In this document: one piece after another, positions 27,401-40,700 of the stretch
Layout of the letters: every line of letters begins with the position of its first letter
Numbering within the stretch: the stretch's first letter is position 1
DNA from: Salticus scenicus
Taxonomy: Eukaryota; Arthropoda; Arachnida; Araneae; Salticidae
Length of the DNA: 64,000 bases
Direction: 5' to 3'
NCBI GenBank assembly: GCA_963930645.1
Contig: OZ005657.1
Location: forward strand, 51,249,153-51,313,152
The notes under the pieces: model-generated
The model's database searches: none
Told to the model about the DNA's origin: nothing
Seen by the model: the letters and a program-made list of their open reading frames with translations, nothing else
Program-made: the position numbers and the translations under genes

Positions 27401-30400
27401 TACATTACGGGCTCTATCTACGGGCTGAATATTCATTAAATAAAATGCATTCGTTGACAAAAACCTGCTTTCGTCTCTAAGCATAACTTTCTACACACAA
27501 AAATGTCTTCAACTTTCACAACAATGTTATTACTGGCTCTATCATTAGCTTCTTTTGAAATCTCTATGATGGTAGGTCCTATATTATGGCCAAAACCTTT
27601 GTATTTTTGGTCATTATGAATATATATTTCCTAAATATCTCCAAAATGGAAAATCATAGAAAGTCCAAAAAGGGAGGTGCACAACTAGATATTATAACAA
27701 ACCTATGTAACAATTTGCAACGTTCTATGTCCAACCACTTTTGAGTTATGCGAGATGCACACATACTTACATACAGACGTCCCAAAAAATTTGTGTAAAG
27801 TTGTTGATATTTCTGAAACGGGAACTTGTATTAAAACCAAAGTTGCAGGTATACAACTAAACATTATAACAGTTGCATATATAAATTTGCAATATTCTGC
27901 GATCATTCATTTTTGAGCTATGCAAAATACAAAATCTATTTTGCAAATCAGGTTTACTATACTTCCTTTGAAACCTTTATACGGCCCCTGCCTGCCTGGG
28001 CTCGGTCAAACTTAACGGGTTGGATGCCGTTCGCCGGAGCAAATAAATTGCCAGATCACCGCATGGAAGCTAATGGGCAGCAATGTAACTAGAACGCCAA
28101 AGCTCAGAAATTGCAGGGTATCGACTTCAGCTTTGGACACACAGCTCGATTTGTACACCACAAACCTTTGAAGATAGACATGGTGGAAACGCACAGACAC
28201 GCTCCAGGATGTTAAGGAATTTGGAATATGTGCACTTACTAGCTGAGAGTCGAAATAACCAGATTTCAACAAAATTAAAACAATTTTGAATTTAGGCAGG
28301 GAGGGAGGGGAAAAAAAAATGCTGGGGGAGCCGCTAAATTTAGTACTGTACACAATAATTAAAGCCGAAAGAGGAGGCTATTTGAAAAGGGGAAGGGGAC
28401 AACCCTTAAGAATTGAGAAAGACAAGCTATACTTTGTCTAAGGAAGTAAAAATGAATTAAAGAGCACAAAACTGATAATAAATTTAACAGAACAAGAACT
28501 GCACTTACTAAAAGTAATAAAAATAAAGAACTAACTATAGACTTTCAAAATGTAAGGAAATTAGGAAATTACAAGAACCATTTTTATGCAACCAATCATG
28601 AAGCTGGGGAAATTATTAAAAAATAATGCATCTGCAACTAAAGAACCAGTTCTGAGCATAGACTGAAAGTGGTGCCATCTGCTGAAATCAGAAGATCAAG
28701 GCAGCAAAGAATCAGTTTCAATGGTTAATGACCTCCTGGATCTGAGATGAAAAGTTTTCACAAATGAAGCTTCAAGTAAGCCTGTTTGTTTTTCATAATA
28801 GTAAGTATTAATAGAAAGTGATATAGATTTGCATTCAAAATTAAAGCGTTTTACAAATTTTAATAAGTTGAAAATTTTTGTCATCCTCAGGCCTCAATAT
28901 AAATTTAGTGTTGGTATTTTCCTTTGCTGTATGAAAGTAGATAATTCTGATAGTTGCATACAGTCACTGTCTGGATGATCAACCTCACAACTATAATGTG
29001 AAAGCATTAGTACTATATATTCATGTTTTTCAAACCATTACAGAAAAAATCCATAGCATATCAAAGGGGCCTAAGTAAGTTTTCTTATTGTCAATGAAAA
29101 CCCCAATAGATTTAAACTAAAAGTACTTTTCAAATTTACGTCATTCAAGTTTTAACCCTAGTTCCATTTGAATTTTGATCACCTTTAAAACTTTGGTGCC
29201 CCTAAAACTTAGGCACCCCTTGGCCTGGGACTAATCCTAAATCTGGTACTGCAACTAGAGTGCTTTTATTGAGTTTTGGTGCTAAGTCAAAAAGCAATTT
29301 TTTCTGGTTGCCAAATAATTTCAATGTTGGTCTATTAGTAATTTTAAAAATTTAAATCAGAAAAAAAAGGCCAACTGGGGGGAAAAAAAGGAAAAAGAAA
29401 TTTGGTTATCTCTAGATAGACTGACCAGAATATTGTTATTCAGCTTTGGAGTCCAAGTAAATAAGAAATCAGTCTGATCAAATAATTTTCTAAGCCTATT
29501 TATAGTTTAAAAAATTTTATAAGCAAAAGCTAAGGAGAAAAATATCAATTGGATGTCTGAATAAGTCAATTAGAGTGCTTTTATTCAGCTTCGGATCCTA
29601 CAGCAAAACAAAATTTGCCTGACAGTTCAATTGTTGGTCAAAAGAAGTGTATAGCTAGGGTAAAAGTACATTTGATGGATAAATACCTTTTCCATTTTGG
29701 CTCCAAAGTTCAATACAGACACTTCAGACGGCCTATCAACAGAGTTTTTCCAACAACAAACAAGCCGAATTTTACAGTTAACTTATTTGGATTTTTAAAA
29801 TTTCATCATAATTAAAGACTTAAAAAAAAAAAAAAAAAAATCAGTCAGGTTATCTCTGTTGATAGGCCAGCTGGAGTGTTTTAATTGTTCTTTAGAGTGC
29901 AAGTCAAAAATAGATTAATGTACTGGCCAAGTACTTGTTCTAGTTGACTTATTTGCTCTTTTAAACAGTTCATCAGAAATAAAAGCAGACTTTAAAAGAA
30001 AAAAAAAGGAAATTTCGTATATCTGTCAATTGGCTGACTGAAGAGTTTTCATCAACTTTGGGAAGGCAGCTTGTCGCCCCCCCCCCCTACTTTCTGCCTT
30101 TGTAAGTACATAAACTATGCCATTTTCCAAAGTGCCTTTATCTCACATATTAAAATATGAAGTTAATAAATACTACTATTTCAAAATATGAAGTTGATAT
30201 AAGTCTTAATATGTAGATGACCCTCGAAGTAAAATTTAAGCATGGCATTATTAACTAGACTATTACCAATCGATCAGCACTAGCAGCATATTTATATGAT
30301 GACTAGTAGCAAAGTTAATCATAGAGTTTTTTTTCTTTTCTTTTTTTTTTTTTCCTTCCCTGACTGTACATAAGAAAAAACATGCAGAATAAATTTTATC

Positions 30401-33400
30401 CAGATATTCAGTTAAGTATAACTATTACCCCTATTACTCAACTACCATGAATTCTAAAGAGGGCAGCCCTGAACAGGAGACTAAAAGCTAAGCACATCGA
30501 CCAAAAGTCTATCGTACCTAAAAGAAAAAGTATTTTAAGAAAAAAGTCTCATAGCTGAAGCAAAATTCAGCAGATAACTGACAGGAATATCCTGCAGTTC
30601 CCAAGGCTCAATGAGATGCTGACCAAGATGTTCAAACCATAGTTACCAGAAAAGGCCTCATAATCACATAAAATGTACTGAGCAGTCTCCTTTTCTAGAC
30701 AACAATCACGACAAATAGGATCAGAACTGATATCTATAATGTTCAGATGCCTCTTAAGAATACAGTGATCAGTAAGAAGGTTAGTAGCCTTCCTCACATC
30801 ATTTCTGTTACGCTTTAAAAGCTCCTTATGATACTGAACAGGACAGTCACAATTCAACTCTTACTCTTTTGCTTGCCTTTGACCATCAGAACTACATCAT
30901 TGCCTATAATGCTCCCTCTACTCAAGGAGCTTGAAAACAGAAACCTCGAAAGTCTTGTGATAAATACCCAGAACAGGCACACACCCTCAAAAGAGTGTGC
31001 TGGAGTCAGATTTTGCCTATCCAACTACCATAGATAATGGAAATATTGTATTCTGCCAAAAAAAATTATATAAAGTTTTCACCTGATTTACATATTTTAT
31101 GATTTCTTCAGTCCAAAAAAGTGTTTTTTAGAAATTGAGCAGTATGTGTGTATTAGGAGGAGGATGGGGGACATCTGACTATCATATCTGTAAAACAATA
31201 AAAGATACAACTGAAGATTGATATACAGTAACTTAATAAACTGCAATTCTCCATATACCATGTTAACTTTGCATATGTAAACAGTGAAAATTATAGTTAA
31301 GACATTACCTACAATCCTCATTTTAAAGAAATGGCACTCTAGAGAATTTATTCTGAAACATTATTTAATCTTTTGCTCTTTTAATTTAGATGCTTTTGTA
31401 TAAAAAATGTGATTACATTGAAATGATTTTTAAGGTATAAAATGTGTTTCCATTCGCAGTAAATGCACACAATGTGCTATTTGACGGTCACTCGAAATGA
31501 GACTTGCAAACCATGAAACAAGCAGAAGCACAATATAAAACTGTTTAACTGCAAAAAGTGTGATAACAATTATTTTCAATAAAATGGCAATGCCTGTTTG
31601 TTTTGATACTTTTATCATGCACACCCATGTTTTATTCTTCTGCTTGTTACCAAGAATAAATTATATTTAAGTGCATATTAAGCTATTGTTTTTAATTACT
31701 ATGTTAATTTGTTTTATTAAATAATTGACAGAAATTGGACACATAATTTGTCAAATCAATCACAGGATGCAATTAAAAATGTGCAATATTAACTATTCTG
31801 CTGAAAGTTAGAATTTTGAAATTATTGGACAAGGGTTTAACAGCTATAGCAAATGTGTATGGAATCACAGAGCTGCCAACCTAATCCGGCAAATTGTTAG
31901 TACCGCCCCTTTTCTACACCACTTAATTTTTAGAGTATTTGTTTTCTTAATTCATCGTAACTACATTTGAAGAGAATTATTCTAAAAATTAAGTGGTGTA
32001 GGAAAAGGGGTGGTACTAACAAATTGCCGGATTAGGTTGGCACCTCTGGAATCAGTAACCAGATTATTTATGATATCCAAGACAGTGTCTCCCCAATAGC
32101 AGAATTTTCTGTATCTATCTGCAGCAAAAAATTTGTCTGATCCAGAAATGCCAGACCAAATCTGGTATCACAAGAAGTATTAATAATTCATAAAATGTAT
32201 AAACTTTGCATCTGCAAAGAAAATAGATTAAGACTATATAATAAGTACAGTATTCTAAAGACAGTGTAAATTATATTTGTATTTTTAAGCTTGCAATTTT
32301 AAGATGTTAAATTAATATGCAGGTTTTAAACAATCGGCAGTGCTCACTGCTATATTGTCCTGTTTCTTCTCCAGGGGTTCTTTCGTGAATAAATATTACA
32401 ATATACTGCAAATGCAGATAGCAGTAAAGAAATTGTGAATCAGAAGCAAATTCAAGAAGCACAATTAGTTGATTTAGATACTGTTTTATTTGAATGGTTG
32501 CAGCAAAGGCAGTCAGAAAATATAATCATTACTAGGCCATTTCTGTATGAAAAAGCAACAGAGTTGTACAAAAAATTGAATGTTGATGTTCTTTGAGAAT
32601 ACTCAACTGGTTAGCTCACTAACTTTAAAAATTGGCATGGCATGAACTAGTTGAAATTACAAGGAGTGTTCAGAAAGTATCAAACCTTACTTTTTCTTAC
32701 ATAAACCAATGAAGCGAGAGAGACTTTCTTCAGTGCAAATGTGACACTCATACACAGTTGTGAATATTTTCCTGCCTGTAGAAAGCATCAGTAGCTGGCA
32801 GGCGACCAATAAGTGAAGATGTGTAGTGAGCAGTCGTTGGATTTTAGCTTTTGTAAAATGAGAGAAAAACTTGAGCAGTGATACTAAATCAAATTTTACC
32901 AAAAGCTTGGTAAGGTCCTTTGTCGCCTTCCTTATGCCGTGTGGCACAAATGACCAGATCTCAGGGCAGCAAAAACTTGGAAGCTTCATCATGATAACAC
33001 ACCTGTTCATTCGATCCAGGCTTTCATCACCAAACACAGCATTCCTGCGGTTCGTCAGGCTCCCTTCTCACCCGATACGGCTCCCTGTGACTTTTGGCTA
33101 TTTCCCAAGCTGAAAATTCCATAAAAAGGGTTTCAATTTGAGCCAAGAGAAGACATTATGCAGAATGCGATAACACGGTTGCTCACCATTCCAAAAACTG
33201 CACTCTCCAGGCATTTCCACTTTCCAGCAATGACAAGAATGCTGGGTGAAGTGTGTATATTACCAAGGTAACTAACTTGAAGGGGATTAGTGAAGGGGAT
33301 TAGTGCCATCGCAGGGGTGAAACTACATAACTTGCAAAAACCCTGAAAAAAATATGTGCATGCAGATAAGGGACACTTATTAATGATATATTACATGGCT

Positions 33401-36400
33401 ACCTATAATGAGTGATATTTGGGCCGCGGTAGACTGGTCGGTAAGAGCAGCGAGTTTGTGATCGAAAGATTGCGGGTTCGGTCCTCGAGCCCACTGAAGA
33501 CCATCGTGTACGCTAATGGCGACTGGTGCACGTTAAATTCCGTCATGGTCGCAAAGTTCTCCAAGTTCCCATCAAAAATTATACCTCTAGGGGTACCGGA
33601 ACATGGGTTTAACTCGCTCTGATCCGGATCAAAATTAGAGTTCCTGTTGTTTGGCTGGTGCTGCCATCTTTCACCAGCTTCTGGAGCTAGAAGTCATACT
33701 TCCTCCCTATGAAGCACTCCTAATAACAGAAGACTCACCCCTCATGCCTTAAAATATAAATCCGGATAGTTCCACTACCGGGGCTCGGAATTTCCGAGTG
33801 GCATACGACAACAACAAACAACAACAACATTTGAAGAGTTCTTAATGCATTTTAAGGCAAATTAAACAGTCAAAATGAGGAATTTCTGCAAAAACAAAAT
33901 AATTTAACATGAGATTCAGAGACAGCAAAATTTTCAAAAACCCTGAATTCAGGGATAGCCCCTGAAAAGTTTCACCCCTCTGCCAACTAAAGGTTCGATA
34001 CTTTTTGAACACATCACATAAGTGGCAATAATGTATCTGCAGATGAATTCATTGAGAAATTAAAAAAAAAAAAAGTGAAAAAGTAGTACATTTTACCAGA
34101 AGTTATTTATAATATAGACAAAATGGTCCTTTTTTGGTGTAATTTGCCATGCAAAACTTTTATGAGTAAAGAAGAGAGTAAACAGCAAGAATCAAAGATG
34201 ACAAATGACATAACAGTGCTTATTACCAATAATGCAGCTGGTACATACAAGTAATAGACTACTCTATGTTGGAAAAGTGCTAATCATTGTCCTCTAAGTA
34301 AACTAAAAAAAAAAGGGGGGGGACTTCTTTTTGTCCTTTACAAAAATAATGTAAAAGCTTGAATCACAAGAGAATTATGTATTAAGTGGTTACAGAAGCA
34401 TTTTGCTAAGGAAGCTTGAGAGCATTTTAACCCTCAAGCGTTTGAACTGGATTTTTGTAACTCAAATAGACACCTTTCAAACGGTTCGAGACTAATTTTC
34501 GTAAAGCAAGAAATCTCTCTCCAAATTGTGAGAGACGTAAAATTGTAACATAAAATCATGAAGCTAGTCAATATTATTATTGTTTTTAGACAATAAGATT
34601 ATTTTTTAAGTATTAATGTCATTTGAAAGGATTAATAAAATTGACCTAGCTGCAGGCAATATGTTGTTATTTACAATCGCACTGTTCACCATGAACTTGT
34701 TGCCCTGAATATAATGACATTATTTTTGCCACATTCCTGACTACTACAGAAAAAATTAATAGGCATCCTCATTAGGTAGGTCAGTTTTAAATCTCAGAAA
34801 TTCGTGTTTCAAATTATTACAAGATAAAAAGAACTTTTTATTAACCACATTTTTAAATTTTCTGTTGAATCATATAAACTTGACAATTTTTTGTGGCAGG
34901 TACCAGGGGATGCATAATTTTCATTCTTAACAAAAAATTTCAAACTGGAAGAAAGAAAAAGTAAATTTTAAAATATATTTCTTGCTAAAAACTGATATTT
35001 TCCTTATATTTTTAAGGCATTCTGCTCTGAAGAATAAAAAAAAAAAAAAAAAAAAAATCCTTTAACACTCCATTTTACCATAAAGGAAAAAGAGCCAATC
35101 TTATACGATAAACAGAAACGAGCGGCCGGCGTAAAATCAAAAACAAAGTTTCGACTCCGAGACAACAAAACAAAGTTCCGATGCGAAAAGATCATCAGTA
35201 AAAAGTGCATGATACACCAAATAGCATCACTGTGTAACGAATCGACAATGGGTGCATTCTATCAAAGCTTAGCCGAAATATGAAATTCGAAAAATGGTCA
35301 CAAAATCATTCTTTAAAAAAATCATAAACATTCCTATCTAATTCCAGTACGATATGCCAATCCTATACGATAAACATACATGCCGGCGAGAAAACAAACA
35401 CAAAAAAACGCAAAGTTCCTGATACAAAAAAGTTACCAGTTAAAAGTGCCGATACATTGAACTGCATCATCCAGCTGTGTTCCAAGTTCATTGAAAGGAA
35501 ACAAAAAACAAAAGAAATGGATGTATTAACGTGATTACAGGAACATATTATGTCTGTATTAAGATTCAAGAAACTTTATTATTGAGAAAACCTCAATACA
35601 TAAAAAAAAAAAAAAAAAAAGTGTTTGCCGCGTTAAGCAAAAAATAGAACATTTTTGCTAATGTCAGAATGTTATTATTAATTTCTTTTACAGATAAGTA
35701 AGTACACTTCTTTTACCTTTTCTTTAATTCATTATTTAAGTTACCAGTACAGTTCATTGGTAAGTTATTTTGTGGTTAAAGGAGGGTAGGGGAATGGGGG
35801 TAGCTTTAGTAGAAGTGATATTTCCGTATTTGGCTGGGGCTAATATCCAGAAAATTCTGATAACCGGAATCAGGTTGGTCCCATGATTGCCGGATAATTG
35901 ATTCTTTACTGTATTTGAAGTGGAATGTGTAACTAAATTTTGCAATCAATCATCTCAAAACTCCTCCTTCCTCAAAAAGGAAAAAAAAAAAAAAAAAAGA
36001 AATATTATATTATATATATTGTTCTCTTAATGCTGATAATTTCAAGAACTTTTTAAAAATGTTTCTAGTTTAAAATAATAATAATTAGCTATTATACTAT
36101 ATTTTCTTTCTTTCTCTCTTTTTTTTTCTTCCAGAGCACATTGAGCTTGTTTTCAATTGTTTCTTAACAGCAACCACCTTCTACATAATATTAGGTTGTT
36201 GCAAAAGTTCGTGCGGACGCGGATCATTTTATTGCCTCCAAAGACGAGAACTTCAATCGCCATGGTATACATTTGTTACCCGAAAAATGGGCAAAGATTG
36301 TAGAAAGTAATGGAGAGTATTTTGATTAAAAATTGTCATTTGATTTGATGCATTTTTATGAAATGAAGCAATAAAAAATCTCACGAATTTATGCAAAGAC

Positions 36401-37688
36401 CTAATATTAGTTTTAAGACAGTCTCAAAAAGAGCTGGTTAAAAATTTATAAAAAACTTTTTTATCTACAATAAGATAAAATTTTAAAGATAACGGCATCA
36501 CTGACTATAGCAACACTGGTAGGTGTACAATTGTTCAGGTGAATTTTATGTGTTCTAACCATACTATCTCTAAAAACAGTTAATAATTATGTAGTTATTT
36601 ATTTATTTATTTTTAAATTTGATAAGAATATACAAATTAAAAATTATAATATTAAGGAGAGATTATAATTAGTAACTTGTAACCTGAAAAGTACATTAAA
36701 AAATTCACATATATATATCTATATATATACACACAACCATAAATATACATTAATAATTTTATAAATAAGTTGTTTTGATTACAGTAAGAAAAGGGCACAA
36801 AAAAATAAAAAAATAAATAAAAAAAAAAAACCTTGAATTCATTTTAACTGCACTTTTAATTTTAGACACAATATAAATGGCCATATGGAAATTAAAGCAT
36901 AAATAAACATCATAATCATTTCTTATATTTTTTTAGTAATTTGTATGAATAGTTAAATTTCCATGCATAAGTTTACACATTACTTAAGAATAGAGTACTA
37001 AATAGTTTAGATATTTAAATTATGTGTTACTCATTGCAATTAGTTAAATAAAAACCCGATGCAAAATTTGTTAAGAATAAAAATATTTAATACAGTAGAA
37101 GATCTTTCACGACTCTATATAATGTAATTTTCTATATAATGCACAACTTCTCACACATAAACAATAAATTTGCAGTTGAGAAACATTTTGTAAAAAACTG
37201 CTAATCAGTAGAGTACTTACAGTGTTAATTAAAAAAAAAAAAAAATCTCTTTAATTAAGAGTTTTTAAAGAAAAAATTGCTTTTTTTTTTTTTTTTTTTT
37301 TTAAACTAAGTCTTATAAGGAAAATTTTGGTACAGTCACATATAGACTATGTTTATAAAGTAAATGTAACAATGAAACTTATGATCCACCCAACTTTTGT
37401 TCCAAGGAATGCAACTTAAAAATATCCTACTCTGTTTTCATATGTTTCAACATATTTTGCCTTGTTCAAAAGGTAAGTTTAATGTGATCTATATAATGCA
37501 AAACTTTGTGTTTTTAGGTTTGTGTTATAAAGATCTTTTACTGTATACATTTTCTAAAATTATTAGTGAAAAATACTTTCACACATACAATATGCTAAAA
37601 GCAGGTTAAGTAAAGCTGTCAATTTTTTTTTTAGGAGAAACAAAAAAGCTAAAACTAAAAATTAGTGCAGGGAGAAAAATTGCTACAA

Positions 37689-37720
<32 letters not shown>

Positions 37721-40700
37721 GGGGGGGAAGGGTGCCAGAGAAAACTAATAATTTTGAAACTCTATAATCTAAAACATAACATGCATAAAACCTACCTCTA
37801 AAACTGACTAGATTTTTTATTTTCAGGATTGAGTAACAGAAGAAAATGCCATATTTCTAATATAATGTTGAAATAAGATATTCTGCCACAACATCAATCT
37901 AAGTGCAGAGAAAAATGGCAGAAACAGCATATTACAGAGCCAGATTTCCATTTTATTAAGAATCCAGGAACAAAAGTTTCTAGAATCCTATACGATAACA
38001 AAATAAAAATTAACTAAATTTCAAAGCATGCATAATATTTAAATAAAAATAAAAAAGGCAAATAAAATTATAAAGGATTATAATTAAAAGAAAAAAAACA
38101 ACCAAATAAAATAATAAATATTTCAAATGATTGACAGCTTACAATAAATTTTTTTCCATCTGAATTGCTAGACAGCATTTTGTAGAAACAAAATGTTTAA
38201 ATTATTTTCCTCCCCATCACTCATAAAATATTTTACTCACCTGTAAAGGTAATTCTTGAAAAGGCAATTTATCATCAGGTTTATTAAATAGTTGCAAAAC
38301 ACTATTCTCTGATAGTTTTACAAAAATTTTCTTCCAAAATCTATTGCCAGTAAGCTTCTTTTTATTAGGCTGCCTCAGCACCATGTCCCAACCCTCTCTA
38401 TCATATGGTTTAGGAAAAATTTCTAAAGGCATTGAAGTATCCTCATCAAACAAAGGCGATAATGGTGTTTCAACAGATTCAGATTTACGGACACCGGCCT
38501 CTCCAAGAGCAGGAACAGGTTCTTCTTCAAATTCAATTGTTGCAAATGATCTTTCAGCAGCTTTACTAACATCAGCATTATCTAAAAAGTCTTTATCAAA
38601 TGGGTTGAAACGTGATGCAGGGGTATCAAATGCTTTAGTGGGTGTTTTAGGAGGTGGTAATAACTTTGGAGGTTCCATAGTTGATAATTTAACATCAGCA
38701 CTATCTTTAACTTTAGGCTTAATAACAACAGAAAAGTCAACTTCATTATCATAGTCCTCAAATGAATCACGAGAAGGTTCTTTTTTCATCTTAGTTTGAA
38801 AATCTTCTGGTCTCACAGTTACTTTAAAAGGATCAAATTCATCCATACTGTCAAATGCTTTATGACCTTCTTGAATTTTACGAAGTGTTGGAGCCCGTTT
38901 GCTCATAAAAGGGTCAAAAGCATCAGCACCTTGGCTTTCTTTTGCACTTTCAAACTTTGCAGCAAATGCATCAAAATCTGGATCAGGTTCTATAGTTTTT
39001 ACCTTGAATACAAAAGCATTATCTTCACTTTCTTCATCAAAAGGCTTTGAATAGCTTTCATTTTTATTCAAAGAATTTATTTGATCCACAAGTTCTTTTT
39101 CTTTGTTCTCGAAAGATTTTGCCTCGAAATTTTCCGTTTCTTTGTTCTCAAGAGATTTTGTCTCAAAGTTATCAGATGCATCAAAAGGTATTTCAGTTTT
39201 GCTATCATTAAAAACTGGAGAGCTAAAGGCTTCTAAATTTGAATCCCCTCCTTCAACAGTATTTGAAAAAATGGGTTCTGGTACAATATTTTGGAGATCA
39301 GAACTCCCAGGAGTGTCCTCCAAAATATTGTCTTCAGATTTGGTTTCAGGAGGAGAGGATAGTGATTTGAAGTCTGCAACAGGCTGAGCCTCATTTTGAT
39401 CATCTTCTAAAACATCTACTGAGTCATCTTTATCTAAGATGTCATCTTTTGTCTCTGACAAATTTTTTATATTAGTGTCTAAAACTGTCTTTTCAGGTTG
39501 GATATCAGGTTGTACGTCAGGCTGCAAGGGCTCTGAATCCCAAAATAATGATTCTTCCAGAGTTTTTTCAGATGCATCTGGAACTGTACAATTAATTATA
39601 TTAGTTGACATTTCTTTCATTTCATCTTTTTGTTCAGTTTGCCAAATATCATCATTCATATTATTTTGCGGATTTAAATTTGAAGGCTCAGGTGGAATTA
39701 CTTCATTCTTGCTTGAAATGATGTCATTCGATTCACATAATGGTTTTGTAGTATCACTACTGAAAACAACACTAAGAAGATCTTCATTTGATTGATCAGC
39801 TTTAGGAGAATCTTTTTTTGCTTGGGAGATATTATCAGATAAAGTATCCTTGCTAGGTGATAATAAGTTAAGACCAAATAAATCATTTTGAGCATTACTT
39901 ACTGGCACTGGCTCATTAAAACTAAAAGGATTGTAAGAAACAGATGGCCTTTTTTCTTGACTTACTACAGGCTTTGCTTCACTTGAAGCACTAGAAAAGA
40001 AGGGATTTGTAGGAGTGCTTTTACTCAACTCGACTGTAGTTGTACTAGAGAGCCAACTGCCAGATGCTGAAGAACTACTAAATGGATTAAAACTTTTATC
40101 TATACTTTTAATTTCAGTTGTACTGCTTTTTCTTTCAGAGGATAGAGCAGATGTAGGATTATTCACATCAACAAATGATGTATCAAAAGGATCATCAACT
40201 TCTTTATCATCAAGAAACAACAAATCTTGAACATTAGTGGGTGCAGCAGACGTTACTGTGTCACTATTAAATCCAAATTCATCAAGTAATGAAAGAGTAC
40301 TATCCTTTCCTGCATTCATATTAGATGATTTTGTATCAGAAATGACAGAAAAGTCATCAGTCAAAAGCATTTGTTCAGATCTAGCTGCATTTGGTGGAGG
40401 GGGTCGTGCAGGAGATCCATAGCTTTTGCTAGGCATCCCATGCAAGGCACTTGAATCAAAAGTAATGGGTGAATCAGAAGATCCAGGAGGAGGGGGTCTT
40501 GGTGGACCTTTAGATGGAGAACTATAATTTAAGTCTGATCCAAAGTCTAAATCAGTTGATACAGCTGCTTTCTCTGCAGAAGGTGGTGGTGGTCTTGGAG
40601 GAGCTCTTAAAACTTTACCATAAGGAGGAATATCTTTTGAGAGTAATTCCCCATCAACATCATAAGCATTTTCATCATCTTCTTCCCCATCTTCTTGCCG

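Larger units (their letters stand above)
32659..34018 (+). mobile_element. mariner element, decayed, with nested insertions
   Basis: The left terminal repeat ACAAGGAGTGTTCAGAAAGT...AACCTT and right AAGGTTCGATACTTTTTGAA (33990-34009) form imperfect inverted ends. The interior keeps the C-terminal third of a mariner transposase (32987-33271). A hAT-like MITE (33312-33982) and, within that, a SINE (33421-33828) interrupt the 3' part. Confidence 0.8.

Noticed and set aside
26815..27790. CRISPR-like array
   Set aside because: Units are long, diverged and contiguous, without short identical repeats and unique spacers, and the genome is eukaryotic.
28012..28353. 113-codon minus-strand frame
   Set aside because: Region is GC-richer and may be a transposon relic, but no conserved motif was recognised, so it is not called a gene.
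32687..33037. 116-codon minus-strand frame in the mariner
   Set aside because: It is antisense to the transposase remnant, whose real frame is on the plus strand.
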